From: CBDUEF01 sp018063485
Lineage (GTDB): Bacteria; Pseudomonadota; Alphaproteobacteria; Rhodobacterales; Rhodobacteraceae
Direction of reading: 5' to 3'
NCBI GenBank assembly: GCA_037045435.1
Contig: JBAOID010000008.1
Coordinates: forward strand, 1-19,360
Length of the DNA: 19,360 nucleotides
Part shown: positions 6,512-14,451 of the stretch, one piece after another
Layout: each line of letters begins with the position of its first letter
Numbering within the stretch: the stretch's first letter is position 1
The notes under the pieces: model-generated
The model's database searches: none
Told to the model about the DNA's origin: nothing
Seen by the model: only the letters and a program-made list of their open reading frames with translations
Program-made: the position numbers and the translations under genes

Positions 6512-8208
6512 GCCAACAATGCCTTGGGCGTGACGGCGTAAAGACCATCTGCTCCCTCGGCAAGCTGGGCCAAAAGCGCCGCGTGTTCGGGCAGAAGGCG
6601 TCGGATGTAGAAACGTGCCAATGGTTCGCGGGCGCTATCGGCGCAGGCGGCTTTCAGATGGGCGTCACCGCCCAAGACACGGGCGAAGGCGCGCAGATAG
6701 GGCACGGCCCCGGCGAAACGATCATTCATCGGTTGGGCGACCAAGGCCTCGGTGGCCTCGCGCAGGGCTTCGGCAGCGTTCCAGAGCGGGGTTGCAAGGC
6801 CGGGGAGGGCGGCACGGGCGGCTTCGGCGCGGGCCTGCACCTCGTCGATCAGCCGATAGGCGGCCTCGCCGTTGTCGATCATCTTGCGGCCAACAAGGTC
6901 CATCGCCTGAATGCCGTTGGTGCCTTCATAAATCGCGGTAACGCGGGCATCGCGGGAAAACTGGGCGGCGCCGGTTTCCTCGATATAGCCCATGCCGCCA
7001 TGCACTTGCACGCCGAGATAGGCCACCTCGTTGCCGATGTCGGTGCCGTAGGCCTTGGTAATCGGGGTGAGCAAGGCCGCACGGTCGCTCCATTCCGGCG
7101 ATCCGGTGGCGCGTCCCATGTCGATGGCCACGGCGCAGGAAAGCCCTATGGCGCGGGCGGCAAAGGTTTCGGCGCGCATCTGCGCCAGCATCCGGCGCAC
7201 GTCGGCATGATCAATGATCGCCCCCGACCCCAAAGGGGTTTTGCCCTGTTTGCGTTCGGTCGCATAGGCGATGGCGGCTTGGGTTGCGGCCTCGGCCACC
7301 GCGACGCCCTGCATCCCGACGCCAAGGCGCGCATTGTTCATCATGGTGAACATCGCGGCCATGCCCTTGTGTTCCTCACCGATCAGCCAGCCGGTAGCAC
7401 CATCATATTGCATCACGGCGGTGGGCGAGCCGTGCAGACCAAGCTTATGTTCAAGGCTGACCACCTGCAGGCTGTTGCGCGCGCCAAGGTTTCCGTCCGC
7501 ATCGGGGATCAGTTTGGGCACCATGAACAGGCTGATGCCGCGCGTGCCATCGCCGCCACCGGGCAGGCGGGCCAGCACCAGATGGCAGACATTGGCGGTG
7601 AAATCATTGTCGGCCCAAGTGATGTAGATTTTCTGCCCGGTGATCGCATAGGTGCCATCACCCAACGGCTCGGCCTTGGTGCGCAGCGCGCCCACATCCG
7701 ATCCGGCCTGCGGCTCGGTCAGGTTCATGGTGCCGCACCATTCGCCCGAAATCAGCTTGGGGATATAGAGCGCCTTGATCGCAGGTGAGGCGTGATGCTC
7801 CAGCGCCTCGATCTGGCCTTGGGTCATCAGCGGGTTCAGTTGCAGCGCAAGACAGGCGGCCCCCATCATATCATTGACGCAAGTGGTCAGCGCCATCGGC
7901 AGGCCCATGCCGCCGTGTTCGGGGTTTGCTGACATGCCGACCCAGCCGCCTTGGACAATGGCGCGGTAGCCCTCGGCAAATCCCGGCGAAGTGCGCACGA
8001 TGCCATTTTCCAGCCGTGCCGGAGTTTTGTCGCCGGCGCGGTTCAGCGGTGCAAGGGTGGTATCGCACAGCTTGGCCGCCTCGGTCAGGATCGCGTCAAC
8101 GGTTTCCGGGGTGGCCTCGGCAAACAGCGGGGTGGCGGCAACCTCGGCAAAGCCCGCGACGTGATCCAGCAGAAAGCGAAATTCGGTCAACGGCGAGTGG
8201 AAGGGCAT
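6508..8208 (-). CDS. acyl-CoA dehydrogenase, DmdC-like
   Basis: This is an intact 566-residue FAD-dependent acyl-CoA dehydrogenase that introduces a 2,3 double bond into an acyl-CoA and passes electrons to ETF. The order is an N-terminal extension, helical domain, FAD-contact block MNLTEPQAGSDVG (about residues 161-173), ITGQKIYITW, the central domain ending LEHKLGLHGSPTA, and QVHGGMGYIEETGAAQFSRD (about 401-420). The catalytic base is Glu428 in AIYEGTNGIQAMDLVGRK. A C-terminal extra domain follows. The length and extra domain match the long class that includes the DMSP-pathway enzyme DmdC, but paralogues with other acyl-CoA substrates are common, so I give no symbol. The ATG at 8208 has GAGG five bases upstream. 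The stop overlaps the MBL hydrolase start. Confidence 0.93.
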   Translation of the reverse strand: MPFHSPLTEFRFLLDHVAGFAEVAATPLFAEATPETVDAILTEAAKLCDTTLAPLNRAGDKTPARLENGIVRTSPGFAEGYRAIVQGGWVGMSANPEHGGMGLPMALTTCVNDMMGAACLALQLNPLMTQGQIEALEHHASPAIKALYIPKLISGEWCGTMNLTEPQAGSDVGALRTKAEPLGDGTYAITGQKIYITWADNDFTANVCHLVLARLPGGGDGTRGISLFMVPKLIPDADGNLGARNSLQVVSLEHKLGLHGSPTAVMQYDGATGWLIGEEHKGMAAMFTMMNNARLGVGMQGVAVAEAATQAAIAYATERKQGKTPLGSGAIIDHADVRRMLAQMRAETFAARAIGLSCAVAIDMGRATGSPEWSDRAALLTPITKAYGTDIGNEVAYLGVQVHGGMGYIEETGAAQFSRDARVTAIYEGTNGIQAMDLVGRKMIDNGEAAYRLIDEVQARAEAARAALPGLATPLWNAAEALREATEALVAQPMNDRFAGAVPYLRAFARVLGGDAHLKAACADSAREPLARFYIRRLLPEHAALLAQLAEGADGLYAVTPKALLA

Positions 8209-8209
8209 T

Positions 8210-8290
8210 GTAACCTCGGGTCTGCTATGGATTTGGGCGATGGCTTGGCAAAACAGGTGGCCACGGGTAAGGACAAGGCTCTGAGGTTAC
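8210..8290. repeat. 8-bp inverted repeat spanning the acyl-CoA dehydrogenase leader
   Basis: GTAACCTC at 8210-8217 and GAGGTTAC at 8283-8290 are perfect inverted copies 65 bases apart. In a transcript of the dehydrogenase gene starting upstream of 8290, the distal arm could pair with the arm carrying that gene's GAGG ribosome-binding site. This may be functional or chance. Confidence 0.35.
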
Positions 8291-8334
8291 CCTACATGCT
8301 CCATGCTTCAACCCCTACGCAGCGTCACGGACAG

Positions 8335-9285
8335 ATGATCGAAACTGAAATCCTTGCTCCCGACACGACCGGATTGGCCCAAGCCGCTGCGCATTTACGC
8401 GCGGGGAGGTTGGTCGCCTTTCCGACCGAGACGGTTTACGGGCTTGGCGGGGATGCGCGTTCGGATATGGCAGTGGCGCGGATCTACGAGGCCAAGGGCC
8501 GTCCGCGGTTCAATCCTCTCATCGTGCATTTGCCTGATCTGGAAGCGGCGCGCGAATTTGCACTGGTGGAGGCGCAGGCCGAAGACATGGCGGCGGCGTT
8601 CTGGCCGGGGCCGCTGACGTTGGTTTTGCCATTGAAGGCAGGCGCGGGGCTGAGTGATCTGGTGACGGCTGGGCTGGATTCGGTGGCAATTCGCGTTCCG
8701 GCGCATCCGGTTGCGCGCGCGTTATTGCGGGAATTTGGTGGGCCGCTGGCCGCCCCTTCGGCCAATGTTTCGGGCCGGGTTTCACCAACCCGCGCGGCGC
8801 ATGTGCTGGACGGGCTGGCAGGCAAGATTGCGGCCGTTATAGATGGCGGGGCCTGTGCCGTGGGCGTGGAGTCCACCATTCTGGGGTTGATCGGCAGTCC
8901 GCAATTGCTGCGCCCTGGCGGCATTCCCCTTGAGGCGCTGGAGCTTGCTTTGGGCATGGCTTTGCCAGCCGGGGGCAGTGCGGCAAAACCCAATGCGCCG
9001 GGCCAGTTGGCATCGCATTACGCGCCGGGGGCGGCGGTGCGGTTGGATGTGCTGGCGGAATTGCCCGGTGAGGTGGTTTTGGGCTTTGGGCCGGGCCAGG
9101 CCGATTTGAACCTGTCACGCTCGGGTGATCTGGTTGAGGCTGCGGCGAACCTGTTTCACCTGCTGCGCGAGGCGGATTTGCGGGCTGGGCCGGGCGGGGC
9201 TATCGCGGTGCGCCCTATCCCCGAACGGGGCTTGGGCCGGGCGATCAATGATCGTTTGCGCAGGGCTGCGGCCCCTCGGGGTTAG
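8335..9285 (+). CDS. sua5: L-threonylcarbamoyladenylate synthase (Sua5/YrdC, long form)
   Basis: This enzyme makes threonylcarbamoyl-AMP from threonine, bicarbonate and ATP, the first step in t6A37 modification of ANN-decoding tRNAs. The protein has 316 residues: a YrdC domain (about 1-190) followed by the C-terminal Sua5 domain. Visible motifs are GRLVAFPTETVYGLGGDA, YEAKGRPRFNPLIVH, SVAIRVPAHPVA, LAAPSANVSGRVSPT and VGVESTILGL. The linker ends in APGQLASHYAPGAAVRL, the usual entry to the Sua5 domain. The frame is open far upstream (antisense to the dehydrogenase gene), so I use ATG 8335, which gives the usual N-terminus; an ATG at 8296 is less likely. The TAG stop shares TTAG with the convergent FAH-family gene's stop. 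Confidence 0.94.
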   Translation: MIETEILAPDTTGLAQAAAHLRAGRLVAFPTETVYGLGGDARSDMAVARIYEAKGRPRFNPLIVHLPDLEAAREFALVEAQAEDMAAAFWPGPLTLVLPLKAGAGLSDLVTAGLDSVAIRVPAHPVARALLREFGGPLAAPSANVSGRVSPTRAAHVLDGLAGKIAAVIDGGACAVGVESTILGLIGSPQLLRPGGIPLEALELALGMALPAGGSAAKPNAPGQLASHYAPGAAVRLDVLAELPGEVVLGFGPGQADLNLSRSGDLVEAAANLFHLLREADLRAGPGGAIAVRPIPERGLGRAINDRLRRAAAPRG

Positions 9286-9966
9286 ATAACCGTGACGATG
9301 GCCGGGCGCAGCCCGTCAATCTGCACTTCGCAGGTTTCGCCCTGCGCAATGGCGCCAACGCCCGCCGGGGTGCCGGTAAAGATCAGATCTCCGGGTTGCA
9401 ATGTCACAAGGCGCGACAGATGGGCGAGGATGCCCGCAACCGGCCAGATCATCTCGGCCAGGTCCGCGTCTTGCGTGATCTTGCCATTCACCAGACAGCG
9501 GATACGGCCTTGCAGGATTTCGCCTGTTTTCGCTGGCCGGATCGGGCCAACCACAGCGGATTGATCAAACCCCTTTGACATATCCCATGGCCTGCGGGCG
9601 GCTTTGGCTGCGGCTTGCAGATCGCGGCGGGTCAGATCATTGCCGGCCGCATAACCCCAGATCAGGCTTTCAGCGTCGCAATCGGCAATATTCTGGCCAG
9701 TGCCGCCAATAGCGATGACCAATTCGGCCTCGTGATGCAGATCGGTCGTGGCGCTTGGGTAGGGGATTAGCCGCGCCGCTATCAACGACTGCGTCGGCAG
9801 GCTTGGTGAAGAAGAACGGCGGTTCGGCTTCTGGATCATGGCCCATCTCGCGGGCATGTTCGGCATAGTTGCGACCCACACAAAAGATGCGGCGGACTGC
9901 AAAGCGGTCTTTGGAGCCTTCAACGGCGACACTTGCCTGAGGCGGCAGCGGCAGAACGAATCGCAT
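9282..9966 (-). CDS. fumarylacetoacetate hydrolase family protein (one-base frameshift near 9771)
   Basis: This is a 227-residue enzyme (after correction) of the FAH fold, which hydrolyses or decarboxylates 2-oxo or acylpyruvate-type substrates with a divalent metal; close relatives include fumarylpyruvate hydrolases. The N-terminal block is in one frame: FCVGRNYAEHAREMGHDPEA, then FFFTKPADAVVDSG. The rest is in another: IPYPSATTDLHHEAELVIAI with the metal-binding Glu residues, KGFDQSAVVGPI, then GDLIFTGTPAGVGAI. Deleting one of the paired C bases at 9771-9772 (plus strand) joins them as VVDSGALIPYPSATTDLHHE, exactly what the family shows. The start ATG 9966 shares one base with the stop of the upstream carboxypeptidase gene. 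The 3' end overlaps the sua5 stop. A substrate cannot be assigned. Confidence 0.88.
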
Positions 9967-11613
9967 CACGGCCCCATTGTGAAGCATTGCACCGAGCGCG
10001 CTTGCAGGCGACGACAGGCCAGATCTGCCTCTTCCTGTCCAAGGCCCAGCACATTGGCATCAAAGCCGCCGCTGCGTTGCGTGATCTTGCGCAAGCCGCT
10101 GCCCAAAGTGGCACTTTCTGCCAATTGGATTTTCAGCAAGGCGCGCTCGGCCTCGCCATGGCTGTTGAACCGTCCGACATTCACACCCCAATGCCGCCCG
10201 CCCGAGGTGGAAACGCGCGTCACCACTTCCGAGTCCGCCAGGCCCGACCGGGTTTTCGGCGGTGGCCAGCACCACCTCGTCATAAATCGGGGCGTTGCGC
10301 TTGGGCTTGGGTGCGGCTGCCACCAAAAGCACCGGTTGTGCCATCGCGGGGGCCGCAGTGACACTGAGCGCGGGGGCTTCAGTGACAAGCGGCGCAGCGC
10401 TGGCGGCCGCAAGCGTGGCGATCTGGGCTTCATCGGGCAGGGGCGTCATTTGTGCCTCGGCATCGGGTTCGACGGTTGCCAAAGTGGCGGCCTGACCCTG
10501 AAGGCTATTGGGATCGGGCGGGGTGGCAGTGGCTTCGGCCAGCGCGCCCATGATGTCATCCTGCATTGAGGCAACCACGACTTCGGCCGCTGCGCCATTA
10601 TCGCCCGGTCGGGCCATCGGACGAGGGGAGATTTTCACCTCCATCACCAGGCGAATTGTTTTGGCTGATCCGCCCTGTGGCCCATCTTCTTCTTCGGGCG
10701 CATTGCTCGCGACGAGCACCTCTTCATCGGCGTTCTTGTAAACCAGAGCTGCGGGGGCTTGCTCATTGGCACGGCGCGGGGCCTTGGCGAATCCCAGATC
10801 GAGCAGTTTTGCCACTTTGGCGTTGCGATCTGCCGTCGATTTTCCGCCGAACACGGTTGCGATGATCCGCACGCCGTTGCGCTCCGCCGATGCGGTCAGA
10901 TTGAAGCCGGCAGGTTCGGTATAGCCGGTCTTGATACCATCCGCGCCCTTGTAGCTGTCCAGAAAGCGGCGGTTGGTATTGGCCACTTCACGCAGGCCTG
11001 CATCCGTGGAGCGGCGCGAGAAGATGTTGTAATATTGCGGGAAATCGTAAAAGAGATGCCGCCCAAGGATCGACATGTCATGGGCCGTGGACAGATGCCC
11101 CGATGCCGTCAGGCCATTGGCATTTTTGAACGTGGTGTTTTTCATGCCCATGGCGCGCGCGGTTTTGGTCATCCGCTGGCCGAATTTTTCCGGGCTTCCC
11201 GCGATATGGTCGCCAATCGCCGCTGCCGCATCATTGGCCGATTTCACCGCTGCCGCGCGGATCAGATAGCGCAACTGGATCTTTTGTCCGGCTTTGAGCC
11301 CCAACTTCGAAGGTGGCTCCGAAGCCGCATTTTTTGAAACGGTGATCATGGTATCAAGGGATAGCCGCCCGCGCTGGATCTCTTCGAATGTGATGTAAAG
11401 GGTCATCATCTTGGTCAGCGATGCCGGATGCAGGCGGGTATCGGCATTTTCGGTATACAGAGTCTCGCCGGTGCGGGCATCCATTACATAGGCGGCATAG
11501 GGTGCGGCACGGGTTTGCTGCGGAGCAGAGCAAGCCGCGATTACGGCAATCGCCATGAGAATAAGGAAATTGCGGAGATACTGCCCCGGTAAGGGTGCCA
11601 TCAGCCTGTTCAT
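9966..11613 (-). CDS. D-alanyl-D-alanine carboxypeptidase (peptidase S11) with C-terminal SPOR domain (frameshift near 10246-10252)
   Basis: This low-molecular-weight penicillin-binding protein removes the terminal D-Ala from peptidoglycan stem peptides in the periplasm. A hydrophobic N-terminal segment (NFLILMAIAVIAACSA) exports it. All three active-site motifs are present: SLTK in HPASLTKMMT, SAN in VKSANDAAA, and KTG in ADGIKTGYTEP. After the catalytic domain comes an Ala/Pro/Glu-rich linker of over 100 residues. A SPOR-type domain (RVSTSGGRHWGVNVGRFNSH onward) would bind denuded glycan at the septum. The linker and SPOR domain are in different frames. Removing one base in the CCGG run at 10246-10252 joins ATAENP to SGLADSEVVTRV and gives about 548 residues. 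I prefer ATG 11613 (GAGG upstream) to ATG 11637. The stop overlaps the FAH-family start. Confidence 0.88.
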
Positions 11614-11764
11614 GCCATCTGCCTCATCACCCCTCATTTGACGGGGGTTTTAATCTGCCTGAAGTCAGCCTAGCAGAAGGGATGATTCAGGAAAACCCCT
11701 TATTTTCAATGGGTTTGAATGGTATTCTCATGCGACGCATTCGCCACAGTCTTGTGCGAAACCT

Positions 11765-12478
11765 CTAGGGGTTGTGGTTTAGGGAGCAGCTTTCCACTAA
11801 ATCAGGCAGGAGGCTGATGTCAGGCAGGCTGCGAAATCGCGGGTGGTTCAAGGGCTCATCGGCGTGTTCCAGCGCCCATGTCATCGAGTGGGGGATGTGA
11901 ACCCCCCAACCGCCCAACTCGATCACCGGCAAAACATCCGAGCGTAGCGAGTTGCCAACCATCAGTGCCGCCCCCGGATCTGCCCGATGACGGGCGAAAA
12001 TCGCGCGGTAGCTTTGCGGAGTTTTATGTGAGACGATCTCTACGCCGTGAAAGAGATCACCCAGGCCAGACTGGGCCAGCTTGCGCTCCTGATCCAGCAA
12101 ATCACCCTTTGTGATCAACACGATATGATGGGTGCGCGCCAGTGTCTCGACAGTCATGCGCGCGCCGGGCAACAGATCGATGGGGTGGGCCAGCATCTCG
12201 CGCCCGGCGGCAATCAGTTCGGAAATCACGCGGGCAGGCACTTGGCCGCCTGTCACTTCGATGGCGGTTTCGATCATCGACAGGGTAAAGGCTTTGACGC
12301 CGAAACCGTAATGGCCAAGGTTGCGCCGTTCTGCCGCCAACAGCCGTTCTTGCAGATGATCCGCCTCGGCATGATCGGCCAAAAGCCCTGCAAAGCGCGC
12401 CTGCGTCAGTTGAAAGAAGGTCTCATTTTGCCAAAGCGTGTCATCGGCATCAAAGCCGATCAGGGTGATTTCTGGCAT
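11765..12478 (-). CDS. HAD family hydrolase
   Basis: This is a 237-residue haloacid-dehalogenase-superfamily phosphatase. Motif I is LIGFDADDTLWQNE with nucleophile Asp10 and Asp12. Motif II is the threonine in IVLITKGD, motif III the lysine in VEIVSHKTP, and motif IV the acidic pair region in MVGNSLRSDVLP. An alpha-helical cap lies between motifs I and II (about residues 20-95), as in YjjG/phosphoglycolate-phosphatase-like subfamilies. The natural substrate cannot be inferred. The ATG at 12478 has AAGGA six bases upstream. It is divergent from clpS and is followed, after a 151-base gap, by the carboxypeptidase gene on the same strand. Confidence 0.9.
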   Translation of the reverse strand: MPEITLIGFDADDTLWQNETFFQLTQARFAGLLADHAEADHLQERLLAAERRNLGHYGFGVKAFTLSMIETAIEVTGGQVPARVISELIAAGREMLAHPIDLLPGARMTVETLARTHHIVLITKGDLLDQERKLAQSGLGDLFHGVEIVSHKTPQSYRAIFARHRADPGAALMVGNSLRSDVLPVIELGGWGVHIPHSMTWALEHADEPLNHPRFRSLPDISLLPDLVESCSLNHNP

Positions 12479-12517
12479 GGTCTTTCCTTTGCGGGCATAC
12501 TTTGCCAGAGGGGGCCT

Positions 12518-12544
12518 TTGCGCAAGGTGAAAAAACGCTATATT
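12518..12544 (+). promoter_or_regulatory. candidate clpS promoter
   Basis: TTGCGC (12518-12523) and TATATT (12539-12544) are separated by 15 bases, within an AT-rich stretch that stands out in this GC-rich gap. The -10 is good but the spacing is short, so only the -10 region is reasonably supported. Confidence 0.35.
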
Positions 12545-12600
12545 AAAAGATATGCAGCATTCTGCGAATCTTGGCCTTTAACTCTGTGGAGCCTTTCAAC

Positions 12601-12942
12601 GTGCGCTTGACCCCCACCATGATGTCGGACGCGCCGCGTGGCCCCGGTCAAGATACGTCGATCCTGACCAAAACCAAAACCCGCACCGAAAAGCCGCCGC
12701 TCTACAAGGTGATGTTGCTGAATGACGATTACACGCCAATGGAATTCGTGGTGCATATCCTTGAGCGGTTTTTCGGCCTGAACCATGCCCAAGCCTTTGA
12801 AATCATGCTGACGGTGCATAAAAAAGGGCTGGCGGTCGTGGGTGTTTTTTCCTATGAGATCGCGGAAACCAAGGTGGCGCAGGTGATGGATTTCGCCCGT
12901 CGCCATCAACATCCGCTGCAATGCACCATGGAAAAGGAATAG
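12601..12942 (+). CDS. clpS: ATP-dependent Clp protease adaptor ClpS
   Basis: ClpS binds proteins with N-degron residues and delivers them to ClpA of the ClpAP protease. The core is unmistakable: PLYKVMLLNDDYTPMEFVVH, with the NDDYTPMEF substrate-pocket motif, then ILERFFGLNHAQAFEIMLTV, HKKGLAVVGVF, and the C-terminal RRHQHPLQCTMEKE. The start is ambiguous. I use GTG 12601, which has GGAG nine bases upstream and gives 113 residues; ATG 12619 or 12622 would begin with MMSDAPRG or MSDAPRG but lack a ribosome-binding site, and TTG 12571 seems too far upstream. The N-terminal tail is flexible in this family. The methyltransferase gene follows 16 bases later. clpA is not in this window. Confidence 0.94.
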   Translation: MRLTPTMMSDAPRGPGQDTSILTKTKTRTEKPPLYKVMLLNDDYTPMEFVVHILERFFGLNHAQAFEIMLTVHKKGLAVVGVFSYEIAETKVAQVMDFARRHQHPLQCTMEKE

Positions 12943-12958
12943 GCCGGAAAGGCCGATC

Positions 12959-13945
12959 ATGCGTTCAACCCGTTTGGAAATGGCGCTGGAAAGCGGCACC
13001 TTTGCTCTGCCGCCAACCGGCCTGATTGCCGTGATCCGGCCGCGCGCCGGCGACGATCTGTCGGTATTGCCGAAAGATCGGGTGGTGGTTTTGACCGGGT
13101 TCAAACCCGATGCCGATTACTTTGTCGGGCAGGGATATGCGTCGAAGATCTCGGGGCCAGTGTCGATGGCGCTGCTGTGCCTGCCCAGGTCCAAGGCTGC
13201 CGCGTGGGGTTTGATCGCGAAGGCCGGGCTGGAACTGGTGCCGAATGGAGTGCTGGTGCTGGACGGGCAGAAAACCGACGGAATCGATTCGGTTTTGAAA
13301 GATTGCAAGGCCCTGGGTCTGGAAGTTGGTCCGGCGCTGTCAAAGGCGCATGGCAAGATTGCGGTGGTGACGCCCTCGGATGTGCTGGCACAATGGGTTG
13401 CGGCCGCGTGGCAACTCGAGGATGGGTTTGTCACCTTGCCGGGAGTGTTTTCGGCGGATGGGCCGGATCGGGCCTCGGTGCTTTTGGCGGCGGCCTTGCC
13501 GCCGAAACTGCCTCCGAGTGTGGCCGATTTCGGAGCGGGTTGGGGCTATCTGTCCCGCGCGATTCTGGAACGCCAAGGCGTGCAAAGCCTTGATCTGATC
13601 GAGGCCGAAGCGGATGCACTCGATTGTGCCCGCGTCAACATCACCGATCCTCGCGCGCGGTTTCACTGGGCCGATGCCACCACGTTCCGGCCCGCGAAAC
13701 TGTGGGATGCTGTGGTGATGAATCCACCCTTTCACAATGGCCGTGAGGCCGATCCGGGGCTTGGCATTGCCTTTATCAAGGCGGCACAAAAGGCACTGGC
13801 TCCGGGCGGCAGCCTTTGGTTGGTTTGCAATCGACATCTGCCCTATGAGGCTGAGTTGAAACAGCTTTTCAAGCGGGTGGAAGAGCAGCCAGGGGATGCC
13901 AGTTTCAGGATCTATCACGCTTCGGTGCCGCAGCGCGGGCGGTGA
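12959..13945 (+). CDS. rsmC: class I SAM-dependent methyltransferase, RsmC-like (16S rRNA m2G)
   Basis: This is a 328-residue protein with two methyltransferase-like halves, as in RsmC (guanine-N2 methylation of 16S rRNA G1207). The N-terminal half (about residues 1-165) lacks a SAM motif and is the degenerate domain. The C-terminal half has motif I in SVADFGAGWGYLSRAIL, the acidic residue of motif II in LDLIEAEADAL, and the catalytic/base-flipping motif VVMNPPFHNGREADPGLG (NPPFHxG), which is typical of RsmC. The ATG 12959 has GGAAAGG at a spacing of about six. It is probably co-transcribed with clpS. The TGA stop abuts the TCA (stop) of the convergent lipoprotein gene as TGATCA. The exact target base is inferred from the family. 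Confidence 0.85.
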   Translation: MRSTRLEMALESGTFALPPTGLIAVIRPRAGDDLSVLPKDRVVVLTGFKPDADYFVGQGYASKISGPVSMALLCLPRSKAAAWGLIAKAGLELVPNGVLVLDGQKTDGIDSVLKDCKALGLEVGPALSKAHGKIAVVTPSDVLAQWVAAAWQLEDGFVTLPGVFSADGPDRASVLLAAALPPKLPPSVADFGAGWGYLSRAILERQGVQSLDLIEAEADALDCARVNITDPRARFHWADATTFRPAKLWDAVVMNPPFHNGREADPGLGIAFIKAAQKALAPGGSLWLVCNRHLPYEAELKQLFKRVEEQPGDASFRIYHASVPQRGR

Positions 13946-14335
13946 TCATTCGGGGTATTGCGCCTTGCATTGGGCAATCGGTTGCGCCGCTGCCTTGGCC
14001 TGCAGCTTGCGTTTGGCCTTTAGCCCGTCAAGTTTCACCTGCTCGGCCCTCAGATCAATCGCCACGGCGCGGCGGGTGGTCTGCTCGCGGTCATCAAGAC
14101 ACATGTGCGGCGCGGGGTTGGGGTTTTCAACCGTGGGACGTCGCCCGCAATTGACCCAGACCGGCACCGAAATCGTGACCTCTTGATAGGCAAAACCGCG
14201 CTGCAAATTGCCTTCGGTTTCTGCAATCAACCGATCAACCATCCGCATGTCGCGGGTGACGGATTCGATACATTGTTCCTGCGGGGTGCCGCAAGCCGAC
14301 ACGAGAAACAGAGCGGCAAAGGCAAGGCGTTTCAT
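13946..14335 (-). CDS. small cysteine-rich lipoprotein, function unknown
   Basis: This is a 129-residue predicted lipoprotein. MKRLAFAALFLVSACGT is a signal peptide with lipobox VSAC, so Cys15 would be lipidated. The mature part has four more cysteines (Cys22, Cys63, Cys79, Cys123), enough for two disulphides. It also has a charged helical stretch (about residues 84-118, many Arg/Lys/Glu/Ala) that may form a coiled coil. I do not recognise the family. The frame is open to 14440, but ATG 14335 with GGAG eight bases upstream gives a normal signal peptide. A good promoter lies just upstream (14362-14389). Confidence 0.85.
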   Translation of the reverse strand: MKRLAFAALFLVSACGTPQEQCIESVTRDMRMVDRLIAETEGNLQRGFAYQEVTISVPVWVNCGRRPTVENPNPAPHMCLDDREQTTRRAVAIDLRAEQVKLDGLKAKRKLQAKAAAQPIAQCKAQYPE

Positions 14336-14361
14336 GGCAGGGACTCCGTAATTTTGCCGCG

Positions 14362-14389
14362 AGTATAGTCGGCGGGCGCACAATGCCAA
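14362..14389 (-). promoter_or_regulatory. sigma-70-type promoter for the small lipoprotein gene
   Basis: On the minus strand TTGGCA (14389-14384) and TATACT (14367-14362) lie 16 bases apart, each matching five of six consensus bases. Transcription would start about 20 bases before the ATG at 14335. This is the best promoter match I see in the window. Confidence 0.55.
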
Positions 14390-14451
14390 CAGGTCACGTT
14401 GAGCCTGCCTCACTGTGGTGTTAGCTAGGGGCAGGATCAACAGAGGCAGTC

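Noticed and set aside
6475..7788. Long open frame on the plus strand (over 430 codons)
   Set aside because: It is antisense to the clearly real acyl-CoA dehydrogenase and MBL genes, is Gly/His/Arg-rich with no recognisable motif, and is the usual shadow of high-GC codon usage.
9561..9568. TTGATCAA, resembling joined FnrL half-sites
   Set aside because: It lacks the four-base centre of the FNR/FnrL consensus and lies inside the FAH-family coding region.
10246..10252. Programmed frameshift in the carboxypeptidase to produce forms with and without the SPOR domain
   Set aside because: There is no slippery heptamer, and seven other insertions of the same kind lie in unrelated genes, so a common technical cause is simpler.
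11693..11716. Inverted repeat AAACCC/GGGTTT in the gap between the HAD and carboxypeptidase genes
   Set aside because: It has only six pairs, a 12-base loop and no T-run, so it does not make a convincing terminator; no other strong signal is visible in 11614-11764.
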